A stretch of 18,714 bases of DNA from assembly GCA_900547915.1 (NCBI GenBank), contig URIN01000001.1, positions 1-18,714 of the forward strand, written 5' to 3'. The DNA comes from an uncultured Clostridium sp. Its GTDB lineage: Bacteria; Bacillota; Clostridia; Oscillospirales; Acutalibacteraceae. Shown here one piece after another: positions 1 through 6,744 of the stretch (within the stretch, counting starts at the first letter, position 1; each line of letters starts with the position of its first letter). A model generated the notes under the pieces. The model did no database searches. It worked only from the letters and a program-made list of their open reading frames with translations, and had not been told where the DNA came from. The translations under genes and the position numbers were made by a program.

Positions 1-137
1 CATATAGCAGCAAATGAATCCATAAATATCCATTATGTAAAGCAAACAATATAGTAATACAAAATTAAAAGAGTGAGCCCATAATAGTCTTGAAAATATA
101 ATCTTTTTTCCATTTCTTTTGAATTGAGATTGCCCTT

Positions 138-761
138 TCAAGTATTGTTTTGCTCACCATATAATTTTTCCTCTGGAAAGTGCGGCAAATTAACACACTT
201 TTCTATGATATCAATGATACTTTCAATAGAATCCCTACAATCATCGGCTATCCATTCCTTAACGATTGCTATAATGCCCTCTATGTAATAAGCAATATAA
301 TATTTCTGAATTTCATCAGGCACGTTGAATCTTTTTAGGATCGGTTCCAAAATATATTTTTTGAAATCCTTATATTGTATATGCACCTGCATACCATCAG
401 GATTTCTGAAAGCGGCGCGATAAATCTTTTTATTGTCCCTAATAAATTGAAGGTACGGTTGCAAATATTCCTTGTTGATAAAAACAAGGTCTTTCAATTG
501 CATATCATCTATATGATCAATCAGATCCTCTGCTTTTTGCTCAAAATATGACTGAAAGCGTTTATTTACAACTTCCATCGCTTCATTTGCTAAATCTGAA
601 AGCGTTTCATAATGCAAATAAAAGGTAGACCTGTTTACTCCCGCTTTTTGGCAAATTTCTTTTATGGTAATATATTCTAAATCCTTTACTTCAAGTAAAG
701 CGATAAGCGCCTCATCCATGAGGAGGGCGGTATTGAAATATTTACTTTCTGATTTGTTCAT
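138..761 (-). CDS. TetR/AcrR-family transcriptional regulator
   Basis: This 207-aa protein has the TetR layout. An N-terminal helix-turn-helix lies at about residues 30-57 (ITIKEICQKAGVNRSTFYLHY, broken here only by the normal recognition-helix pattern), followed by an all-helical ligand and dimer domain. The C-terminal part (YYIEGIIAIVKEWI near residue 155) resembles TetR_C_8/DhaS-type regulators. That subfamily placement is from memory and less certain than the TetR call. The ATG at 759-761 follows a GAGGG ribosome site. It lies 20 bp downstream of the small membrane protein gene on the same strand, so the two are probably one transcript. The natural inference is that it represses this operon through the inverted repeat at 1156-1186. 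The ligand is unknown. No terminator is visible after the stop codon. Confidence 0.9.
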   Translation of the reverse strand: MNKSESKYFNTALLMDEALIALLEVKDLEYITIKEICQKAGVNRSTFYLHYETLSDLANEAMEVVNKRFQSYFEQKAEDLIDHIDDMQLKDLVFINKEYLQPYLQFIRDNKKIYRAAFRNPDGMQVHIQYKDFKKYILEPILKRFNVPDEIQKYYIAYYIEGIIAIVKEWIADDCRDSIESIIDIIEKCVNLPHFPEEKLYGEQNNT

Positions 762-781
762 ATGCCGCCCTCTGCACTTTC

Positions 782-1138
782 TTATTCTTCTTCACTGATT
801 TCTTTCGCAAGCTGCATAATTTCAAACGCGTACTTTTGTTTTCCGCTGGCAAGTAACTTTTTGTAAATAGGATAATTTATGCAAACGCCGATAATCCCAA
901 TAATCCCAATTACAATTCCAACAGCCATAATAAAGCTGCTCCCGTCCCCGATTACTTTCATTGAAAGGCACAATCCGAGACCAAGCACAAGCGCCGTAAC
1001 AACACCAAAGGTATAGGCGAAAATATTCGCCTTGCTCTTTGCTTTTCTGTCCAGCTTTTTCAAAGCGACAACCTTCGAAGTATCCTTCGGTGCATATTCG
1101 TTTGCAATTGCCTCTGCATAAATTCTATCTGTGTTCAT
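782..1138 (-). CDS. small two-helix membrane protein, co-transcribed with TetR regulator
   Basis: This 118-aa protein has a charged N-terminus (residues 1-37, rich in Lys/Asp), two hydrophobic segments at about 38-60 and 68-91, and a charged C-terminus ending in EEE. The open frame extends 27 codons further upstream, but the ATG at 1136-1138 has a strong AAAGGAG site just before it and gives a family-like start (MNTDRIYAEAIANEYAP). I recognise it as a recurring small membrane protein of Clostridia found beside TetR regulators. I know of no established function, and enzyme names attached to relatives by automatic annotation look unsupported because there is no catalytic domain. By position it is the probable target of the neighbouring regulator. 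Confidence 0.8.
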   Translation of the reverse strand: MNTDRIYAEAIANEYAPKDTSKVVALKKLDRKAKSKANIFAYTFGVVTALVLGLGLCLSMKVIGDGSSFIMAVGIVIGIIGIIGVCINYPIYKKLLASGKQKYAFEIMQLAKEISEEE

Positions 1139-1155
1139 AGTAATTTCTCCTTTGA

Positions 1156-1186
1156 ATTGTATTTCAGCCTCAGCTGATAATACAAT
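1156..1186. promoter_or_regulatory. candidate TetR operator: 13-bp-arm inverted repeat
   Basis: On the minus strand ATTGTATT and TCAGC (split by one extra A) are matched by GCTGA and AATACAAT after a 4-nt centre TGAG, giving 13 paired positions. The element begins 18 bp upstream of the start codon at 1138. It overlaps a plausible -10 hexamer TATTAT at 1185-1190; the -35 is weak. This is where a repressor site would sit for autoregulation of the 1138-138 operon. It could alternatively act as a leader hairpin. Basis: repeat seen, function inferred. Confidence 0.5.
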
Positions 1187-1735
1187 AATAGCTGATTTTG
1201 TTTTAAAACTGAACAACACGTTTTTTGTTTTGTGTCGATTTCAAAACGTTTTGGCTTCAGCCAAATTTTTCCTATAAACACTTGAGGCAATTTCATTATA
1301 CCTTATTTGGCGGGATAATTATAGTTCTGTTTTAAAAATAAAAGTCTGCCGAAAGTATAATTCCTGTCATACTGCTCGTTTTAACGATAAAGTCAGGTAT
1401 TTTTTGCGCAGTTTACAAAGCTTACGCTAACTGCGTAATCAATGGCAATCCACATAAGATTATACTTTTCCGGTGCGTTCCTCTTTTGCGAAATATATAC
1501 TCCGTATAGGATTCCTTTTGGATTTTATAATGCAGTAAGGTGTTTTTTCACGCAATGTATCAGATAATTTCCTAAGTTGATAGTACTTTTTTCTTGCAGT
1601 AAAACTATTTACTCTACATATTTAAAAATTTGATAGCAAAATCATTCGATAAGTGTATGTGTTAAAGTAACCCCACGCAAACACCCCGTTACATGAATTT
1701 GGTTGCACTAAAAATGCAATTGCGGACAAAAAAAG
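1187..1735. other. intergenic region without a supported gene
   Basis: About 550 bases with no ORF I can support. Short symmetric sequences are present. GTTTTAAAAC lies at 1200-1209, probably inside the promoter of the upstream membrane protein gene. ACGTTTT (1218-1224) is repeated inverted as AAAACGT (1243-1249). TTTGGCT/AGCCAAA at 1250-1265 is a perfect palindrome with a 2-nt centre. CGCAGTT/AACTGCG at 1407-1435 is a stem-loop with a 15-nt loop and no T-run. These could be regulator sites or relics. The minus-strand open frame running out of guaA into this region is a shadow. Confidence 0.5.
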
Positions 1736-1774
1736 AACCCCGAAAGCCCTGTATCTATCAGGGTTTCGGGGGTT
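1728..1774 (-). terminator. intrinsic terminator of guaA
   Basis: The arms CCCCGAAA-CCCTG (1738-1751, one bulged G) and CAGGGTTTCGGGG (1759-1771) form a strong stem. Read on the minus strand it is followed by a run of seven T (1728-1734). It starts 11 bases after the guaA stop codon. The plus-strand tail TTTTG could give weak termination in the other direction too. Confidence 0.93.
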
Positions 1775-1781
1775 TTGTATA

Positions 1782-3308
1782 TCATTCCCACTCCACGGTT
1801 CCGGGAGGTTTGGAAGTGATGTCGTAGACAACGCGGTTAACGTGCTCGACCTCGTTTGTAATGCGGTTTGAGACTTTTGCAAGGATATCATAAGGTATCT
1901 TTGCCCAATCGGCAGTCATAAAATCATCCGTAGTTACGGCTCTGATAGCTATTAGGTGGTCATAAGTTCTATGATCGCCCATTACACCGACTGTCTGAAC
2001 ATTAGGAAGAACGCAGAAGAACTGCGCAAGATTTTTTTCATAACCGTTTTTAGCCATTTCATCACGAAGCACCCAGTCTGCTTCCTGAAGAACTTTTATC
2101 TTATCAGCGGTAAGTTCGCCGATAACACGCACGCCGAGACCTGGACCTGGGAACGGCTGACGCCATACAAGTTCCTTTGGAATACCGAGTTTTTCGCCGA
2201 CGCGGCGAACCTCATCCTTGAAGAGGTCACAAAGCGGTTCAATAACGCCGAGAAATTCAACGTCCTTAGGCATTTCAACACGGTTGTGATGTGTTTTGAT
2301 AACAGCCGCATCGCCTTTGCCGCTTTCGATACAATCGGGATAAATCGTACCCTGTGCAAAAAAGCCCTTATCTTTTTGCTTTCTTATCTCATCCCAGAAA
2401 ACATTGAAAAATTCAGCGCCGATTATCTTCCTTTTCTGCTCAGGATCTGTAACGCCTTTAAGCGCTGCAAGGAATCTGTCTCCGCAATTTACACGAACGA
2501 AATTCATATCAAAAAGGCTTGTAAAAGTCTTTTCAACAAAATCGCCCTCATCTTTTCTCATAAGACCCTGATCAACAAAAACGCAGGTTAGTTGTTTGCC
2601 GACAGCTCTTGAAAGCAGACCTGCTGCAACTGAAGAATCAACGCCGCCCGAAAGGCCGAGAATTACGTTTTTATCACCTATCTGGGCACGAAGCTTTTCA
2701 ACGGTAGTTTCAATAAAATTATCCATAACCCAGTCGCCGCTGCATTCACAAACCTCATAAAGGAAATTACGAAGCATCTGCATACCGTACTCACTATGAG
2801 TAACCTCCGGGTGGAACTGCACGGCATAAATCTTTTTCTGAGTATTCTGCATGGCGGCGCAGGGGCAATCATTTGTAAATCCTACAACTTCAAAGCCCTG
2901 AGGAGCCTCTGAAATATAATCTGTATGGCTCATCCACACAGTGCTGCTTTCAGGTACATCTTTAAACAGCGGAGATTTTTTTGCATGGAGTTCAATCTTG
3001 CCGTATTCGGAAACAGGTGCTGTTTCTACCTTTCCGCCCAACATCCAAGCAATTAGCTGGCAGCCATAGCAGATACCGAGCACCGGCACACCAAGTTCAA
3101 GTATTTCCTTTGTATAATGCGGAGAGCTCATATCATAAACGGAATTTGGCCCGCCTGTAAAAATTATACCCTTGTAGCCATTCTTTTTTATATCTTCAAG
3201 CGGCGTAGTATAGGGCAGGATTTCAGCGTAAACATTGTTATCACGCACACGGCGCGCAATAAGCTGGTTATACTGCCCACCGAAATCAAGAACAAGAATC
3301 TTTTCCAT
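1782..3308 (-). CDS. guaA: GMP synthase (glutamine-hydrolysing)
   Basis: Converts XMP to GMP with ATP and glutamine-derived ammonia, the last step of de novo guanylate synthesis in the cytoplasm. The 508-aa product has the standard order. The class I glutamine amidotransferase comes first, with GGP at 52-54, nucleophile Cys80 in GICYGCQ, and His166/Glu168 in FHPE. The ATP-pyrophosphatase domain follows with the PP-loop SGGVDSS at about 220-226. The C-terminal dimerisation domain ends in KPPGTVEWE. The length is normal. The frame opens seven codons earlier, but the ATG at 3306-3308 has GGGAGG five bases upstream and gives the family start [12 protein letters not shown]. It has its own promoter (3348-3376) and terminator and is monocistronic. 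No guanine riboswitch or PurBox was recognised in its short leader. purA lies about 1.6 kb away on the same strand. Confidence 0.98.
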   Translation of the reverse strand: MEKILVLDFGGQYNQLIARRVRDNNVYAEILPYTTPLEDIKKNGYKGIIFTGGPNSVYDMSSPHYTKEILELGVPVLGICYGCQLIAWMLGGKVETAPVSEYGKIELHAKKSPLFKDVPESSTVWMSHTDYISEAPQGFEVVGFTNDCPCAAMQNTQKKIYAVQFHPEVTHSEYGMQMLRNFLYEVCECSGDWVMDNFIETTVEKLRAQIGDKNVILGLSGGVDSSVAAGLLSRAVGKQLTCVFVDQGLMRKDEGDFVEKTFTSLFDMNFVRVNCGDRFLAALKGVTDPEQKRKIIGAEFFNVFWDEIRKQKDKGFFAQGTIYPDCIESGKGDAAVIKTHHNRVEMPKDVEFLGVIEPLCDLFKDEVRRVGEKLGIPKELVWRQPFPGPGLGVRVIGELTADKIKVLQEADWVLRDEMAKNGYEKNLAQFFCVLPNVQTVGVMGDHRTYDHLIAIRAVTTDDFMTADWAKIPYDILAKVSNRITNEVEHVNRVVYDITSKPPGTVEWE

Positions 3309-3347
3309 AAAAACCTCCCTGAGCAACAAATTATTTTTAGGAATATT

Positions 3348-3376
3348 ATTATATACAATTTATGCGGTTATTTCAA
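3348..3376 (-). promoter_or_regulatory. sigma-A promoter of guaA
   Basis: On the minus strand the -35 TTGAAA (3371-3376), a 17-bp spacer and a perfect -10 TATAAT (3348-3353) are seen. Transcription should start near 3341, giving a leader of only about 30 nt before the guaA start codon. It is divergent from the plus-strand promoter at 3441-3469. Confidence 0.85.
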
Positions 3377-3440
3377 GACAGTAACCGAGTTAAAACAAAA
3401 ATGCAAATAGATTTTGGCGTACTTAATGACTCTTTCAATG

Positions 3441-3469
3441 TTGACAGAGCAAAAAGCAGATGATATACT
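3441..3469 (+). promoter_or_regulatory. strong sigma-A promoter for the structured RNA / plus-strand operon
   Basis: A perfect -35 TTGACA (3441-3446), a 17-bp spacer and an extended -10 TGATATACT (TATACT at 3464-3469) make this one of the best promoters in the window. The expected start, about seven bases past the -10, is 3475-3477, which coincides with the first bases of the long inverted repeat at 3474-3588. Confidence 0.8.
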
Positions 3470-3473
3470 GAAA

Positions 3474-3588
3474 CTGCGACACAAAAAGTTAACAGGCATA
3501 TAGTTGAGGTATGTTTTTTTTATTTCGGTAAAAACGCATGCCGTTTTAGCATACTTGATTATATGCTTTTGGATTTTTTGTGTCGCAG
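3474..3588 (+). ncRNA. candidate structured RNA: 115-nt imperfect hairpin
   Basis: The ends are a perfect 14-bp inverted repeat, CTGCGACACAAAAA (3474-3487) and TTTTTGTGTCGCAG (3575-3588). Inside, in the same register, GCATATA (3496-3502) pairs with TATATGC (3560-3566). GTATG (3509-3513) pairs with CATAC (3550-3554), and AAAACG (3531-3536) pairs with CGTTTT (3542-3547) around a 5-nt loop. The segments between the stems are of equal or nearly equal length, so the whole stretch folds as one long stem. A near-consensus promoter fires at its first base and an intrinsic terminator follows 25 nt after its last. It may be a small RNA of about 160 nt, a 5' leader/attenuator for the genes at 3563-4770, or a MITE-like palindromic insertion that happens to be transcribed. 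I recognise no known RNA family. Confidence 0.55.
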
Positions 3589-3976
3589 CAAAGTGGGGCA
3601 ATGCGTTTTTCGTGCGCAGCTCCGGCTGCGCATTTTTTATTGCCTAATTTTAGGGGGTAGCAACAAAACGGAACTTAATGAAATTGAACTTTATGACTAT
3701 GAGCTTGAAAGGAAATTACCAATAAAAGAGTTTTTGGCAGATGAAACTGATGAAGAAATCGAATATTATATTGATTTAAAGGCTCATCAAATAATTGAGG
3801 AACTCCGCTCAAACTCTCCTTATCAAACTGTAAAAGACACAATTTTAGACAGCAAATTATTTATATCAGAAGATTTTTACAATCAATTACTCTTCCACAA
3901 AATGGAGAAGTCAGAATATCTAAAAGAAATGATTTTTAAAAGGGAAGAGACTAAACTAAACGAAAAGAGGCTTTAA
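3563..3976 (+). CDS. hypothetical acidic protein; start codon unresolved
   Basis: I do not recognise this family. The credible coding part begins near 3659 (frame reading SNKTELNEIELYDYELERK) and runs to TAA at 3974-3976. It encodes a roughly 106-aa, Glu/Lys-rich, helical-looking cytoplasmic protein with no signal peptide or Cys motif. The coordinates given start at the only in-frame ATG, which lies inside the long hairpin, has no ribosome site and precedes the terminator at 3613-3638, so it is unlikely to be the real start. A good AGGGGG site lies at 3652-3657, but no ATG, GTG or TTG follows in frame until a TTG at 3734. The ATG at 3678 is out of frame and stops after 15 codons. The gene is therefore either 5'-damaged or uses a non-standard start. 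It ends two bases before the next gene, so the two are co-transcribed and probably coupled. Confidence 0.5.
   Translation: MLLDFLCRSKVGQCVFRAQLRLRIFYCLILGGSNKTELNEIELYDYELERKLPIKEFLADETDEEIEYYIDLKAHQIIEELRSNSPYQTVKDTILDSKLFISEDFYNQLLFHKMEKSEYLKEMIFKREETKLNEKRL
3613..3638 (+). terminator. intrinsic terminator between structured RNA and downstream genes
   Basis: TGCGCAGC (3613-3620), loop TCCG and GCTGCGCA (3625-3632) form a perfect 8-bp GC-rich stem followed by TTTTTT (3633-3638). It lies after the long hairpin and before the AGGGGG site of the downstream gene. It could be the end of a small RNA or an attenuator. Its 3' arm GCTGCG is also complementary to CGCAGC (3584-3589) in the right arm of the long hairpin. 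Confidence 0.8.
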
Positions 3977-3978
3977 TT

Positions 3979-4770
3979 ATGAAGAAAAAAGTTATAATTA
4001 TTTCTGTTGTGGCAATAGTTGTTATAATAGCAGCAATTTGCGTTGGCGTTGCAACTACTTCAAAAAAAGACAACAAAGAGACAACAACAGAAAACAGCAC
4101 TGTTTTTGAAACGGTAACAGACGAAAATGGGGAGGCTGTCACCAATGAAAGCGGTGAAGCTGTAACTGAAGTATACGAGAAAGTTCCTGTTGTTGATGAA
4201 AACGGTAATGTGGTAAAAGATGAGAACGGTCAAACTGTTACAAAGAAAGTATCGGCGGCAAGTAGTTCTTTAGGCAACAACTCAAACGGAACTGCAAAAA
4301 GCCCAAATTCAAACAGTGGCAGTTCAAGCAGTAACACAACAAAGCCAAGTTCCGGTAATTCTTCAACATCCTCAAAACCGGCAACAACTGCAAAGCCTGA
4401 GACCACGACCTCTAAGCCAACAACAAAACCCGAAACAACAACCTCAAAACCGACGACAACAAAACCGGCAGTATCTTATGATATAGATTATTTCGTAAAT
4501 TATGCAATTAGCTATGGCAAATCAATCGGTCTGAAATATGATAGCAGTATAACTCCCGAAACTGGAAGCTGGGATATGCCGATGTCTGGAAACTTTCCAC
4601 AAATTACAGAAAAAGACAGAGAATACTATGAAAGCGGCATTCAAACCAGATGTAATAGAATTAAAAGAGAAATAGGAGACGGCGCGATTTTTTGGGTATA
4701 TGCAAGTAATCTCGATTTTGACGGCAATCCAATGGCAAAAGGAAGATATTATTTATACATTGGATACTAA
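3979..4770 (+). CDS. membrane-anchored extracellular protein with Thr/Ser/Pro-rich stalk
   Basis: The function is unknown. The 263-aa protein starts with MKKK and an uncleaved-looking hydrophobic anchor (residues 4-24). Low-complexity DENG repeats follow at about 48-85 (DENGEAVT, DENGNVVK, DENGQTVT). A long Ser/Asn then Thr/Lys/Pro linker covers about 93-165 and contains the tandem repeat ETTTSKPTT (141 and 152). A compact C-terminal domain (166-263) is rich in Tyr/Trp/Gly and ends in GRYYLYIGY. This layout is typical of Gram-positive surface proteins that hold a small domain outside the membrane. A similar C-terminal domain recurs, as I recall, in Clostridia secreted proteins of unknown role. 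A lipobox is possible at Cys21 but poor. The start is the ATG two bases after the upstream stop, with AAGAGG as ribosome site. It is the last gene of the plus-strand unit, ending in the terminator at 4870-4891. Confidence 0.8.
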   Translation: MKKKVIIISVVAIVVIIAAICVGVATTSKKDNKETTTENSTVFETVTDENGEAVTNESGEAVTEVYEKVPVVDENGNVVKDENGQTVTKKVSAASSSLGNNSNGTAKSPNSNSGSSSSNTTKPSSGNSSTSSKPATTAKPETTTSKPTTKPETTTSKPTTTKPAVSYDIDYFVNYAISYGKSIGLKYDSSITPETGSWDMPMSGNFPQITEKDREYYESGIQTRCNRIKREIGDGAIFWVYASNLDFDGNPMAKGRYYLYIGY

Positions 4771-4869
4771 AAATCACATTGAAGAAGAGCTCAGGCTGAG
4801 TTATACGGACATATAAATGACAATAAAACAAAAAAACATACAACTGCAATACTTTTCAAAGCACAAAAA

Positions 4870-4891
4870 CCTCCGCTGAAAACAGCGGAGG
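4870..4891. terminator. bidirectional terminator between convergent genes
   Basis: CCTCCGCTG, loop AAAA and CAGCGGAGG form a perfect 9-bp stem. The plus strand continues CTTTTAT and the minus strand TTTTTGTG, so the element can end both the plus-strand 3979-4770 gene and minus-strand purA, whose stop codon is 11 bases away. Confidence 0.93.
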
Positions 4892-4902
4892 CTTTTATAT
4901 TA

Positions 4903-6183
4903 TTACTTATTTCTGTAAATGATTGCTTCTCTTTCAGGACCGTTTGATACCATAGTTATCGGGTGACCGATCTCTTTTTCAATAAACTCAACATAATCCC
5001 TTGTTTCCTGAGGAAGTTCATCATAATTTCTGATACCCTTAATATCACAGTGCCAGCCCTTTAATGTTTTATAAACAGGCTTGCATTTTTTGAGAGACGG
5101 AGTTGTTGGGAAGTATTTAATTACTTCGCCGTTAAGCTCATAACCTACGCACACCTTGATCTCCTCAAGATATGAAAGGCAGTCAAGGGCGGTCATAACT
5201 ACCTGTGTTGCGCCCTGACACTCAACACCATAGCGTGTTGCAACGCAGTCAAACCAGCCTACGCGGCGCGGACGACCTGTTGTGGCACCGAATTCGCCTT
5301 TATCACCGCCGTGGATACGAAGTTCCTGAGCTTCATCTTCATCAAGAATTTCTGAAACGAACTCGCCTGCGCCGACAGCGCTTGAATATGCCTTTGTAAC
5401 TGTTACGATATCTTTTATCTGGTTTGCAGGAATACCTGCGCCCACACAGCCGTAACCGGCAAGTGTTGAAGAAGAAGTTACCATCGGGTAAATACCGAAA
5501 TCGGGGTCTTTAAGAGTGCCGAGCTGACCCTCAAGAAGGATCTCCTTGCCCTCTTTGAGAGCATTCTGAATATATGTATGTGTATCGCATACAAAAGGCT
5601 CGATTTCCTTTTTGTATTCCATACAGATATTATAAAGCTCCTCTTCATCAAGCAGAGGTTTATTGTAAACATACTTCAGTGTAAGATTTTTGAGAGTACA
5701 GATATTTTTAAGTTTTGCTTTGAGCACTTCATCATCAAAAAGTTCATTTACCTGAATACCGATTTTAGAATATTTATCGGAAAAGAACGGGGCAATACCG
5801 CTTTTTGTTGAACCGAAAGCTGCTTTACCAAGGCGCTCTTCCTCGTACTCATCAAATTTAATATGATAGGGCATAAGAATTTGGCAACGCTCTGAAACAA
5901 GAAGTTTTGGATTAAGACCCGCTTTTTTAATCTCGTTAAGCTCATTAATGAACTTATCAATATCGAGCGCAACGCCGTTTCCTATGATGCAGACGGTGTT
6001 TTCACTGCAAACGCCGCTTGGCATAAGGTGAAGCGCAAATCTGCCGTGTTCATTTATAATTGTGTGGCCCGCATTGGCGCCGCCCTGAAAACGGATTACT
6101 ATATCCGCTTGCTGCGCGAACATATCGGTAATTTTGCCTTTACCCTCATCGCCCCAGTTGGCACCTACTATTGCTCTAACCAT
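4903..6183 (-). CDS. purA: adenylosuccinate synthetase
   Basis: Joins IMP and aspartate using GTP to form adenylosuccinate, the first committed step from IMP to AMP. The 426-aa product has the normal family length. It shows the GTP/IMP loop GDEGKGK (residues 11-17, catalytic Asp12), catalytic His40 in GGANAGHT, and the conserved blocks SSTLAGYG and GATTGRPRRVGWFD. Asn9 replaces the more usual Gln in the N-terminal motif, probably a harmless lineage variant. The ATG at 6181-6183 is preceded by AGGAGA. Transcription comes from the promoter at 6281-6309, immediately after the stop of the SecB-like gene, through a leader of about 90 nt that opens with a hairpin. There is no terminator between the upstream operon and this promoter, so some read-through transcription is likely. 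Together with guaA it controls both exits from IMP. Confidence 0.98.
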   Translation of the reverse strand: MVRAIVGANWGDEGKGKITDMFAQQADIVIRFQGGANAGHTIINEHGRFALHLMPSGVCSENTVCIIGNGVALDIDKFINELNEIKKAGLNPKLLVSERCQILMPYHIKFDEYEEERLGKAAFGSTKSGIAPFFSDKYSKIGIQVNELFDDEVLKAKLKNICTLKNLTLKYVYNKPLLDEEELYNICMEYKKEIEPFVCDTHTYIQNALKEGKEILLEGQLGTLKDPDFGIYPMVTSSSTLAGYGCVGAGIPANQIKDIVTVTKAYSSAVGAGEFVSEILDEDEAQELRIHGGDKGEFGATTGRPRRVGWFDCVATRYGVECQGATQVVMTALDCLSYLEEIKVCVGYELNGEVIKYFPTTPSLKKCKPVYKTLKGWHCDIKGIRNYDELPQETRDYVEFIEKEIGHPITMVSNGPEREAIIYRNK

Positions 6184-6243
6184 AATTCAAATTCTCCTAT
6201 CACTAAAATACGAAAGCATCAGCTTTTCGTTTATTACGCACAA

Positions 6244-6278
6244 AACGGGAACGGGGCTGTCAGGCTCCATTCCCTGTT
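6244..6278 (-). other. purA leader hairpin at the predicted 5' end
   Basis: On the minus strand GGGAATGG and the facing CCGTTCCC pair, extended by a flanking AAC/GTT and an inner G-C, with single-base bulges. This gives about 12 pairs closing the loop CCTGACAGC. The predicted start from the promoter at 6281-6309 is about 6274-6275, so the mRNA would begin with the GGGAA strand itself. It may protect the 5' end or bind a regulator. No T-run follows, so it is not a terminator. Confidence 0.5.
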
Positions 6279-6280
6279 TG

Positions 6281-6309
6281 ATTATATCCCATATCAAAAA
6301 TCAAGTCAA
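6281..6309 (-). promoter_or_regulatory. sigma-A promoter of purA
   Basis: The -35 TTGACT (6304-6309), a 17-bp spacer and a perfect -10 TATAAT (6281-6286) are read on the minus strand. The -35 starts 11 bases after the stop codon of the SecB-like gene. Confidence 0.88.
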
Positions 6310-6319
6310 TAAATAAGAC

Positions 6320-6724
6320 TTAATTAAGTGGACTTTTTTCCTGCTCCTGCGGTTTTCCGACAGTTACGGTATCCTTATTAAGACGCATTATAGGTATCAT
6401 AAGACCCGGAAGACCCGTCATAGACGCAACGGTGTTGACAGTCATTCTCACAAACGGAAAAAGCTGATCAAATGACTGAGTGTGAATATCCGGCTTTTCA
6501 TCGCCCTCTTCAAAAGTAAATTCTGCAACCATTTCAAGGCGCATTTCAAATGGGTTCAGGTCAGAATCAGTAATTCTGAATTCAACTATGCCGACACATT
6601 TTTTAGCGTCATCCATATAATTGACATTGTATTTCACCTGATTCTGAAGCTTAAGCTGAACGCCGGGTTTTACCCTGTTTTCAATCTCAAGTTTATTTAC
6701 TTTATAACCTTTCAGCTGTACCAA
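6320..6724 (-). CDS. SecB-like export chaperone
   Basis: The 134-aa protein resembles the SecB fold family. It opens VQLKGYKVNKLEIEN, has a central beta-rich segment with alternating hydrophobics, and carries the signature C-terminal stretch LFPFVRMTVNTVASMTGLPG, which parallels LFPYARECITSMVSRGTFP of E. coli SecB. Classical SecB keeps preproteins unfolded and hands them to SecA; SecB-like proteins in Gram-positives are less studied and some belong to toxin-antitoxin systems, which I do not see here. A GTG five codons upstream would place the ribosome site inside the gene. GGGAGG at 6733-6738 fits a TTG start at 6722-6724, seven bases on. It is the last gene of the operon, 20 bases after the secreted deacetylase, suggesting it serves export of that protein. 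The tail EQEKSPLN is polar. Confidence 0.7.
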   Translation of the reverse strand: MVQLKGYKVNKLEIENRVKPGVQLKLQNQVKYNVNYMDDAKKCVGIVEFRITDSDLNPFEMRLEMVAEFTFEEGDEKPDIHTQSFDQLFPFVRMTVNTVASMTGLPGLMIPIMRLNKDTVTVGKPQEQEKSPLN

Positions 6725-6744
6725 AGCAATACCTCCCACAATTT

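Noticed and set aside
1407..1435. Terminator at the CGCAGTT/AACTGCG stem-loop
   Set aside because: Large 15-nt loop, only seven pairs, and no T-run on the exit side in either direction.
1622..1891. Minus-strand 89-residue frame spanning the guaA terminator
   Set aside because: It runs out of guaA in another frame, crosses an intrinsic terminator and shows no ribosome site.
1956..2591. 211-residue plus-strand open frame inside guaA
   Set aside because: Antisense shadow; guaA motifs are intact on the minus strand and this frame has no ribosome site or recognisable domain.
3309..3347. Guanine or other purine riboswitch in the guaA leader
   Set aside because: The predicted leader is only about 30 nt and lacks any purine-riboswitch core or hairpin.
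3474..3588. Retron-type msr/msd RNA
   Set aside because: Terminal complementary arms resemble retron a1/a2 repeats, but no reverse transcriptase gene is present nearby.
3678..3725. ATG at 3678 as the start of the plus-strand gene, joined by a -1 frameshift
   Set aside because: It stops after 15 codons, no slippery heptamer is visible, and the main frame already reads as protein upstream of the would-be shift.
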